A DNA stretch of 35,314 nucleotides from Protostelium mycophagum (Eukaryota > Evosea > Variosea > Protosteliida > Protosteliaceae): positions 1-35,314 of the forward strand of contig MZNV01001849.1 in assembly GCA_002081555.1 (NCBI GenBank), in the 5' to 3' direction. Shown piece by piece: positions 23,597 through 33,464 of the stretch. Below the pieces are notes generated by a model. That model saw nothing but the letters and a program-made list of their open reading frames with translations, did no database searches and was not told the DNA's origin. The stretch's first letter is position 1; every line of letters starts with the position of its first letter. Both the position numbers and the translations under genes were made by a program.

Positions 23597-24504
23597 ATGC
23601 AAGCACAGCCAACCAACGTGATCAATGGTCCTGGATTCTCTTATGTGGAATTGCAGAACCTCAACAAGGGGGCTTACGGAGACGTCTTTTTGGGCAAACA
23701 AATGCCCTCAGGCAGAAAGGTCATCTTAAAGAAGATCAACAAGGCAGTCGATAAATCCAGAATTGCCGCAGAAGTCCTCGCTGGACACGTTCTTAACGGG
23801 ATCAAAGGAATCCCCCAATTTCACCATCACTTCGAGACTGCTTCCAGCTACTGGCTTGTTTCTGATTTCGTAGAAGGCACCGACCTCTTTCAAAAATTAT
23901 CTGGCAATGGCTTTAAGGGTCTCCCAGAAAGAACAGCTAAGAGCATCGCACAGCAGCTTGTCAGAATTCTCGCAGACGCACACAGCCGTGGGGTCGCACA
24001 CAAAGGTAACCCATTCGAGGTTCGGGAAAATTGGGCCATTTCTAAATGTTGACAGATTTGAAACTCGAAAACATCATGATCTCTGGTGCCAACAAGCCAA
24101 CAGTCTCTCTTATCGACTTCGGGCTCTGCCACCACTTCAAGAATGAAGACACTTGCTCAGACTTTGCCGGCTCCAGAGAGTATGCAGCCCCCGAGCTCCT
24201 CTTAAGCAAGATCAACTTCTCCGCAACAGGAGCAGACGTTTGGGCCCTCGGCGTTACCATCTTCGCCCTTCTATACGGAGTTTTCCCCTTCTCCTTCGAC
24301 GCCGAAGAACAAGCCGAAATTGAGAGAACAGGCATCCACCCCCGCCCTCACTTTCCCTCTCAAGTGACAAGAGTCTCACCAGAGGCAGTCGACTGCCTTT
24401 CCAGAATGATGGAGAGCGATCCGGCCAAAAGAATCACATTGAAGGAAGTGAAGAACCACCCATTCTTGAAGGCAAAGAGCTTCCTGAAGTCTTTCTCCCT
24501 GTAG
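23597..24504 (+). CDS. Ser/Thr protein kinase, CAMK-like
   Basis: Two exons, 23597-24005 and 24056-24504, encode 285 residues, essentially a bare kinase domain. Landmarks: NKGAYGDVFLGK (Gly loop), KVILKKI (catalytic Lys), HKDLKLEN, DFGLCHHF, GSREYAAPELL, DVWALGVTIFALLYGVFPF and a final KEVKNHPFL helix. HKDLKLEN and the GVFPF segment resemble CAMK/SNF1-type kinases. No regulatory domain or calmodulin-binding tail is seen. HKD replaces HRD in the catalytic loop. Codons are more GC-rich than in neighbouring genes, suggesting strong expression. Confidence 0.93.
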
Positions 24505-24848
24505 AGTGATTCTTGTGGATTCGGCCTCGCCAAAGAAAGAGCTTCTTCGTGACTCCCCGAAAATACATAAAATCAAATTTAATTTGGACTTTTATTTGCC
24601 AAAATATACGAGAAGTGAAAGACATTCAAGGGAGTTCAGTCATTAAAAGAACTGTTGATTACTTGATGACGCGAGCGGGTTCTCTGATTATGGAGTAGGT
24701 GATGCCGCACTTGTACATCAAATGTACAAGAGATAATGTTGACACATTGAAGGTTCTTTCATTGTTCTGCGGATGACTGATTATTTCTTCATTTCTCAAT
24801 TTACATCACAAATTATTCCTCTTTTTCTTCTATAAAGCTTTTTATCTA
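24505..24848. other. Convergent 3' region with a perfect hairpin
   Basis: A 344-base gap between convergent genes. It holds a perfect 9-bp stem, CTTGTACAT / ATGTACAAG with a 3-nt loop, at 24710-24730. No gene is seen. Confidence 0.6.
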
Positions 24849-25313
24849 TTAAATAATGAATTTTGGAGAGTGCTGTGAAGTTCGAGAAAAACTTCAATGT
24901 ACAACGCTAATATTACCATACCTCTTTCTCGAAGAGATCAAACAATCTCTGTATGTTCTCCCATTTATCGTGTAAGTACTCCTCAAGATCCCAATCAAGT
25001 TGTCTGATATCTCTATTTTGATTGATCTCTTCCAGAAGTAGCTGAACAAGTCAACTCCTCTCTCGGAAGAGATGAACGAACATACCGTTAGATTCTCTTC
25101 CCTAAATCTCTCGCAGAAGGATCTGATCTGTGCTGAAGAAGCGTCATAGGCAGCGATTCCACAGTGTTCTGGGTAACATATTGTCTCACAATGAGTCAGC
25201 AGATCCTCCAGTAACGGCACAGTCTCTTTTGACTCTTCAAATAGATCCTCAATTGAGCATTCTGCTTTCGTGTCGCCGCTGATCGTCAAGTTTTGGAGCT
25301 CTCCTTTGCGCAT
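24849..25313 (-). CDS. Small helical protein, unknown
   Basis: Exons 25313-25086, 25026-24922, 24872-24849, in phase, 118 residues. The second exon is read in the frame giving INQNRDIRQLDWDLEEYLHD then KWENIQRLFDLFEKE, a strongly helical, probably coiled-coil segment; the alternative frame looks random. The N-terminal half is acidic with several Cys (THCETICYPEHCG). No family recognised. It is divergent from the PPR gene, 160 bp away. Confidence 0.6.
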
Positions 25314-25472
25314 GTTGGGTTTTTATACTTTTAAAAATTCATCAGATCCGATTCTGAGATCAGATCATTCTTCAGCCCAATTCCATCACTCGACCAGAGA
25401 GGATGTTCTAAATGATCTCTAGGATACCAAAAGAAGTAGTAAATATTAAAGACAACAACCACTCTTATTATT

Positions 25473-28400
25473 ATGCAGGTGATAGGTCGAGCCAGAAGTT
25501 TGAATCGTCTGTATCATGCCACCAATGTTGATCCTTCTCCTGGAATTTACAATAACCTCAAACAAAACATCATCAATGCGAGCACTCATGTGAAGGCATG
25601 TGATGTGAAACCTCTGGTGGAAGGCTAATTGATTGCAGATGATCAATCGCCCTGATGTATCAAGTTTGATTATTCGATCGCATCTGTCTTCTACTTGGCA
25701 ACAGGTCAGGAGACATTGTACATTTTACATTTATTATACATTTATTGATGTTACATCACAGGTTCGCGAATATAACAGTCTGTCATCTAGACTCTTCAGA
25801 AAGAAACCGATCAAAGAGAAGCCGAAGGTAGATCACTGTCATTTGTTTTCGAAATGTCCTCATTCCATTTGTTCTCCTCGGCCGGCCAAGACATGTGATC
25901 GATGTCGATCCAAATCTGATCTCTCAAGTGATAATTACAGGAGAATAATACCCCCAACATGATCTTCTCTTTGTTGGACTCAACGATAGGGATGCCAGAA
26001 CAAGAATCGATGATTAAGAGGATGGTAGAAGAATACAATTTGGATATTTTGAACCAAAAGGCGGCATATATAGAATTGAAAAGAAAATCAAAGTCGCCCG
26101 CGCCACAGAGGTATGTTTTGGTTTTGTTTTGACGGTTCTGTACCGTGAAACTCGCTTTCACAAACCTCACGTAGATCGATCTAATAGTAACATTTTCATA
26201 GTGATTACAACCACGTCATCCATTTTTATGTCAAGAAAAAGGACACGGAGAACATAATCAAATGGCATAATATGGCTAAAGAGGACGGGAGGGACAGTTC
26301 TAGTTGTAGAACTATGGTGGTAGGTCATCTCTTGACCATCACAGACGTCAGCACAGTCATACACTGGCTCGAAGAAAACGGTACATTAATATTTATTGAG
26401 TGGTATTATTTTTCCATTTTTTGGCTTTTAACAGTGGACAAGATTTGGCCTGCAGCACCTTCAAAATATAATGTTGAGCACGATATATACACCAAAGATT
26501 CCTACAAATTTGTACAAAAATATAATACCCGATATAAAATGGAATTTAACAACACGCAGTCGCAAACCTGACACGTACAAACTACTCGTCATTTATACGT
26601 TATTTTGCGGTAGAAAACGAGCACGATCATATGATGATGTGGTTCAATCGGATGATGTCTCAATTTGAAACAAAGACATTCATACAGCCTTACAATATCG
26701 TCTTGAAGGTTCGTAGACATATTTACCGCTGTGATATTATATTCAGGCACAGTTCTGCGAACTTGTAAAAATACAGCTCTGTCGCGTTGTAATTGTTGAT
26801 AATATAAAAAGATCATAAAGAAAGATAAATACACAAAAATGATTCGGAGTATTATATTGATATCTGCAGTATTACTGCATCAATAAGCTGGAGAATAAGA
26901 GGAGGGAGTGGGTAAACATGATGAAAAATATACCGGGGCTGCAAATGGATCAAGTATGTAAATTTAAATCGACACAAAAACATCAAAAATCCTCAAAATA
27001 AAGTTGACAAAAACACAGCAAAGTTACAATATACTGATCCATTATTACTCTGACGACGAACGTGAGACCGAAAATATGTTATATTGGGTCGAAGAAGCGC
27101 ACAATAACAACATCAAGCTTGGCGTAGCCGCCTTCAGTGCGTGCATAAACCACTACGCAAAGAAGAAAGATTCAGAGAGTGAGTGTGATTTACAACCAAA
27201 AAATCCACCAAAAATATTTATATTCGAATTTATTTTATTTACTGATGAGATCAGAGATGATTGAATGGAGTAACAAGATGATGAGTGAAGGAGTTGTTCC
27301 TGAAGAGAGTACATATGCGCCGATGATATCAGACGCGGTGAAGAATGATGATGATCACACCATCAACATGTGGATGGACAACATGAAATCACAGTATATA
27401 CGGCCATCTGTCGTGACATACCAGAACATAATCAAGGTGAAACCTATTTAGAGTATTTAACATGGCAATAATATAAACAGGGCTATGAGGATTTAAATAA
27501 GACAGAAAAGATGCTCTTTTGGCTGCAGAAAATGCTGGAGGAACGCATTCAGCCCACAAATTCACTGTACAATATCTTTTTGAATCTGTACGCGAACCAG
27601 GGGGACGTGGAGAATGTGAGTTATGATCTCGATATGAATGATGACCTTTTCAGGCGATAAAATGGACAGATAAAATGAAACAAGCGGGCATGCCAATAGG
27701 TGGCTTCTCACATAATCTGCTGCTGAAGGTACTTATTCCCGACAATATTTTTAAAAGATGTTTTTATACCTCTATATGCTTGCGGCTTCGCCATAAAATG
27801 TGAAAAATAAATATGATATAAGATTGGATTATAATGTACAATATAATGGTCAGAAGAATTATCACAACAAAAAATCACGGAGATAATTCCAGTGATTCTG
27901 AACACTACGGCTCTGCCGCAGTCCAAACCTGTAAGAAAGACTTAAAGTAATCTCAGCATCACTATTGTCTGACCATCCAAGGCTCATTCTCTCTCTGGCA
28001 ATACAAAAGGGATGATCGAATTCACCAAAAAAATGGAAGCCGAAGGCACCATGTCTGCATCCACTTATAACACCGTATTGACCCATTTTGCGAATATATC
28101 AGACACGCACCACTTGATGCAGTGGTTCAATAAGATGATCAATATCAAGCCGAATGATATCACGTATAGCATATTGATGAAACATTTTGCCTCTACAAAA
28201 CAGAAGGAAAAGTGAGTAAAATCAATATTCTGTGTATTTGTAATATGAAAAGATTTAAAGCACCGACAAATACATCATCACGAGATTGCAACCATGACTG
28301 ACATCACCTACTGACATATTTAGAATATTATATTATTTAAACTTGATGAAGAAAGAGGGAGTGAAGAGAAGCGCATCGCTGTATAATATGATCATGGGAT

Positions 28401-30589
28401 ACTACTTGGGATCCATAGTACCTGATGAATTATTATTCTGGTTTAAAGAGATGCAGAAGGACCAAGTTTATCCCAACACGCAAACATACCAGATCATGAT
28501 CAGGTATTTTTCAATCTACCATTATATGCTGTCGATGAAATGTATACATCAGATGTAAACGATTAAATCTGATGATATCTAGCTATTACTTAGATCGTAG
28601 AGAGATAGATATGGCATTATATTGGCTCAACCAGATGAATCAAGTTGGTCTCCGGGGAAACACCAGATTTTACTCCAATTTATTCAAACATAGAATCAAA
28701 TACACAAAAGAGGTGATCCACGATATTCTTTTCATTTGTTGTGACAACAATATCCCATAAAAGCTCAATAAATAAACACATTCCACTGTGGCCTCTGCAA
28801 GACCAAAAATACAAAAAATATTGAAGCATATCAGTTTGTAGATACAGTATGGGGAGATATAAAGAGATACAACATTTCCATAGATGCAACCATCATGAGG
28901 AGATTGTTGATGACCTACTCTGCCGAGACCGACATGGACGTCGTCATGCAGTGTTTGGACAATATGATAGAACTGAATATGTCACCTGACTCCTGGATCT
29001 TCATATCTACAATGAAGCCTTTCACTTCGAGTGGTTATGACGTCCAAAAGGTAAAATTAATTATGGGATATCTATCTCATCTACCATGATTTGTGGTGAT
29101 ATGGATATTCACGAAATACATAAAAAATTCTTTTTTTTAGAATTAAAATTGAAATGTACCAGGTCAATCAACTTGTACAAAAATTCGTGAAACTCGGCAC
29201 AAAATTCGACCGGCCATGCTTCGAGCACATGATATCTTATTATTGTGATATCAAAGAAAAGAAATACGCCAATCGGTGGTTCAACAAGATGGTACAAGCC
29301 CGTGTGGAGAGGGACCAGGTCAGATTTATCAATATATTATTTTTTATATATTATGACATTGATGACGTGTTTTAATGCGGCTATGCACTTGCTTGCAGCG
29401 GCGGCATCGTCTCTTTATTTTTAATTGTTCGACCGCAGAACAATTTTGCCGCGAGCACAGTAATGACTACGGCTTTGCCGCTCCCTGTAGAATAAAACAC
29501 CACCAACCCATCGTCAATACACAATTTACATTCAAAAATATACCCACAAGGACACAAAAAGTACAAAATATAACTATATCATGACTAAATCGTTGTAGAC
29601 GATATATAAATACATGTTGAACCTCTACTCCCACACATCCTCACCGGGAGAGATAGAATCATGGTTCGACAAGATGATCAAGGATGTGAAGGACGCAGAC
29701 GTGGATGCATACAATATCATGGTGACTTACTACCTCAAATCATCGAACATCACAAAGGTAATTATCTTTTTGTTTATCTAGAAAATATATTATATTATTA
29801 TTTTTCATGGTGTTTTGTGTTTCCGCAGAAAGAAAGTACCAATAAAATATTAAAAAAATACTGAAATCATTCAAAGGTGCAAGAGTGGCTCACAAAGATG
29901 GAAGCAAACTCAATGCCCATCTCTTCTTGGATCTACAACTGGATCATAACACAAGGAGACTCCCAGACAGACATCAACTTTTGGGTCGAGGAGATGAGGC
30001 GCCGAAACATCGAATTGACGGAGAGCACATACGATGCCATCATCTATCATTATACACACGTGAAAAACAACTCCAAGATGTTACTAGAATGGTATGAGCA
30101 GATGCGGCAGGTGAGGACTCGTTTTTCCCTGAATTTTAAGCAACTTTTCGCATTCGGGGGCGCGTGAAGGTCACGCAAAATGTATATAGGTCATTCGATC
30201 AGACAATATGGCCACAGACAATGTTGTACGCATCTACAACCAACCAAACGTCAACGTGTACATAACCCTACCCGTTTTGTTTGTCATCATCATCTCTTCG
30301 GGATGAGAAATATTGCGGGTCACTGTTGGCATGTTCTTAACTTCGGCAGTCTGGTGTGACCCCATCTGGTTTATCGCTTGGTCGTCTTCTTTTGCATTTC
30401 TTCGAGAATTCAGACACAGAAAAGGTGGGAAAAGGTGCAGATATCACCTTATCGAAACAGGTGACCTACTTTCTTTGCGAAATGGAACGACTTAAAGCCA
30501 AGCCAGACCCGAAATTGTTCGCGGACCTTCTGAAGATGAGCAGAGAAGCAATGCCTTCAGTGTCTGTTCTGGGCAAACTGCTGAAATAA
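25473..30589 (+). CDS. Long pentatricopeptide-repeat (PPR)-like protein
   Basis: About twenty short exons. Early ones are 25473-25589, 25639-25704, 25762-25827, 25941-26110 and 26202-26380 (in phase); the last ends LFADLLKMSREAMPSVSVLG-KLLK. Successive exons show PPR-like helix pairs: PNMIFSLLDSTIG, STYNTVLTHFANISDTHHLM then QWFNKM, PNDITYSILMKHFA, SASLYNMIMGYYLG, PNTQTYQIMIR, DMALYWLNQMNQVGLRG, DAYNIMVTYYLKS. I count at least a dozen. Many units carry Trp before the second helix (LYWLNQM, SWFDKM, FWLQKM). The N-terminus MQVIGRARSLNRLYHATN is basic and could target mitochondria, where PPR proteins bind RNA. The stretch near 26440-26600 is not resolved: two frames compete. Whether all exons form one gene is an inference from continuous repeat content. 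Confidence 0.68.
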
Positions 30590-30611
30590 TAAAGAGTGGT
30601 TCTTCAGGTGG

Positions 30612-31742
30612 ATGATGACATCGGGTGTGCGAAAAACCAGACACGGAAATCGGAAGGTTTAAACTTGGAAAGCCTTGACAACCGAACCTTTTGTTCCGTT
30701 GACAGAAGGCATCATCACCTCACAAGGAGAACATCAGCATAAAGCTGCATGGAGGGACCGGCCAAGAGGCCAAGGCGGCATTCACATACAGCCGCTTTGG
30801 AGAAGGGAAGAGGACCATTGATGTCTCTTGGACCGATGTTAGATATCGCCAATTCAGCGATGAGCCCAACCTGGGATATGTCATCACAACTGCCTCCCTT
30901 CTCCCCGAATATGTAATGCTTTGTATTTTATGAAGTATTTCCACATACAATCATTCCGACACACATAGAAATCAAGATGCACGTTCAAATAAGTCTTTGG
31001 CACCTCCCTACCTCGGACAACCACCAGATTTTCGAGTCAATAATGTCATCATTCCATCCCGACCAGCCATAACGGTCACTGCACAAGCACCTCCCGTAGA
31101 AACTGAGACAAGAGGGAGAATGAGGCCGAGATCGATTACAGTATCAACCTTAAGACAACCACCCACTAGAATGATCGAAGAAAATCTCGATGATGTCGCT
31201 GCCTCCCTGCGGAGTCTTTCAGAGGACACAAGGTGAGTTCTGATCATGTATCATTGCAACATCACTGATTTTCTGCTAGATCTCCAAGATACAACGGTGA
31301 CACATTTTAATGATGACAACTATCTAACATGAACAGGAAGCCGTCCACCCTCACAAAGTTTCCCACCCTCCGTGCTTCCTCTCAAGAGGCCACTATGGGA
31401 TAAACCAGACCTTCCCAAATGTGATAAATGTGGTAACGGCATTCCTCCAGACAAGCTCATGAGCTATAATGGATGCACTTACCACTCTTCATGCTTCTTA
31501 TGTGCCGCTTGTGGCGATCCGCTCGAGGCGTATATCGCGATCGATGATAAATTATACTGTGAGAAGGACTACGCCAAACTCATGGAGAACAGAAAAGATA
31601 GAGAGATACCAAAGTGAGTAATCCATCTGCGGAATACGATGATCTCAGCCCCAGCGAACCCCTCACTTCTTCCGTCTACTGCAGGCACAAAACTTATTCT
31701 GCAGTTCTGCTGCGCAAAGCACTTGTGATCATTTTCCGATGA
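30612..31742 (+). CDS. LIM-domain protein
   Basis: Six exons (30612-30656, 30706-30912, 30994-31232, 31280-31296, 31337-31613, 31685-31742) close in phase at 280 residues. A single LIM domain near residues 185-250 reads CDKCGNGIPPDKLMSYNG, then CTYHSSCFLCAACGD, then YCEKD; the metal ligands are C-x2-C, H-x2-C, C-x2-C and C-x2-D. The N-terminal part (KENISIKLHGGTGQEA, VITTASLLPEY) is not recognised; a Pro-rich linker precedes the LIM. LIM domains bind other proteins, often in cytoskeletal complexes. One exon is only 17 nt. The start is 22 nt after the PPR stop. The 3' end has an alternative acceptor within the last exon. Confidence 0.75.
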
Positions 31743-31766
31743 CGATGATTGGCAACACAATACAGA

Positions 31767-33080
31767 ATGATTAACACAATCTCGAATAAAACCTCACCAC
31801 TCACGCATCACAGCGACATCCAATTGTCCCTCACGGCGCAGCCCGCTCGATTTCAAATTTCAAATTACAATATCCACCCGCCCCCAGCATTAACGGCGGA
31901 CGCACCACTCGAAGATAATTACACTGTTTATGTACATTTATGCGAATCCCAACAAAAGAGAATTATAGCAGGTAAGATATCATCCATCTCCACACTATAT
32001 TTCACCTCATGATATCATAAAGTTTTGTTATGATTACGTTTTATTTTACATTTTGGCCACAAAATAAAAAATATTTGTAACAGAATCATCGTGATGTTTA
32101 GACGATGATGGATCGATTAATGATGAGGATCTGATGATGATTAGGAGGACTGCAGTCTGGTGATGTGAGAGTATTACGAGCTGGACAGACGACGATATAT
32201 TTCAACGGCCTGAAGTTAAACAAAATGGGCCCCATCAAGACAGAGATCAACTTTAGAAATTCGAGACAACTCAGCACAGATTTCTGCATCCGATTCAAGG
32301 TGAGGATCTTCTTTTCGAGGTCATTTGGCTGAAATCTATAGTTGGGAAATCGTGAATTTTATTCATCGTCATTTAAATTAGTGTCGAGTTGCAGTCAACT
32401 CCCACAAGAAATAAGAGAGAATGTCAGGCCGAGTAAAAAAGCCACAGCACCCAACGGAAAATCCAAGGTATGTTAACATCTTCCATAGCGTATTGCACAT
32501 ACTGTACCCAGTCATAAATAATGATGAGCGGCGGAGCCGTAAAGTGAAGATACACGACAAAACCACGAGATATCTTTACGACAGTACTGAGATATCTCAG
32601 AATGGGGACAGCCCCCCCGCCTCCCCTTCTTCACCAACGAGGTCTCCCCCACAGATGTCTTCTGGTCATGTTCTGAATAGGTCTATAAATAGCGACCTCA
32701 GGGTGATGCCTTCTGGAACAACAGAAGTATCACTGCCGGAGGTTTTAATTGTACAATCAGGACCAAATATTCCAGAAGTTGTAGATTCTCAACTTCCTCA
32801 CGTTCCGATTTTCCCCATAACAAGACCAGGTCTGAAAAATTTTCTTTTTGTGATTTGTTATTTTTATGCTGAAAAAAATTTTTTTTCGTTTGTTTTTGTC
32901 TTGCGCAAAGATATACTTCTGGCTTTTTTTTGTGTATAATCTTAGTGTAAGTTTTGACCCATTGTAGAATTGGATGTCTACAAGATCAGAGGGAAATTCG
33001 AGAGATGCGTGAATATGGGTGATGTGGAAGGTGCGGCTAAATACGGAAGGCTACTGGCCGAAGTGAATCGCCGGAATTAA
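31767..33080 (+). CDS. Unknown beta-rich domain protein, possible transcription regulator
   Basis: Five exons (31767-31971, 32145-32299, 32342-32467, 32601-32829, 32968-33080) give 275 residues in phase. The N-terminal ~155 residues alternate short beta-type segments: IQLSLTAQPARFQISNYNIH, PPPALTADAPLEDNYTVYVH, TTIYFNGLKLNKMG, FCIRFKLGNREFYSSSFKLV, SSCSQLP. The PPP, YTV and FKLVSSCSQLP pattern recalls immunoglobulin-like DNA-binding folds such as Rel, STAT or velvet, but I cannot assign a family. A Pro/Ser-rich linker follows (SPPASPSSPTRSPPQ), then a C-terminal helix (DVYKIRGKFERCVNMGDVEG). An in-frame stop precedes the ATG. It begins 24 nt after the LIM gene. Confidence 0.68.
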
Positions 33081-33464
33081 CGCTGATATCGAATTTTGTC
33101 ATCGTGTGTCTCACGATGATAGCCTCAAATATAAAATTATAATTAATTGTAATTATCGATCTAATTGCAAGGCACAGCACTCATCAACACAAAAAGCCTT
33201 CACTTTGAGTTTGTTTTAGATTATTATCAGTGTTAAAAAAGGCTCTAAGATATCGATAAAATTGCAAGCCTTCTGCCACACATCATCTCATTATGGACTC
33301 AAATGTGCGTTTCTTCGGCTTCTCCAGCCAAGATGCTTCTTCAGTGGCTGGTGTGGTTATTTGGTGTTGGGCCCACATTTTAGAGGTGAGGTATTCGTGC
33401 GCAGAGACGTGCTGAATAGATTGTGAATAATTCTGAAAAATGCCTTGACTTTGCGTCCGTTTTA
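33081..33464. other. Convergent 3' region
   Basis: A 384-base gap between convergent genes. A stem TCATCGTG / CACGATGA with a 5-nt loop lies at 33099-33119, just after the stop of the preceding gene. Two related words ending TTAGATTATTA occur near 33205-33230 and 33455-33475. No gene seen. Confidence 0.5.

Noticed and set aside
31767-32467. Velvet-domain assignment for the beta-rich protein
   Set aside because: The PPP and FxxLxxN patterns are suggestive only; the velvet signature residues I would require are not visible.
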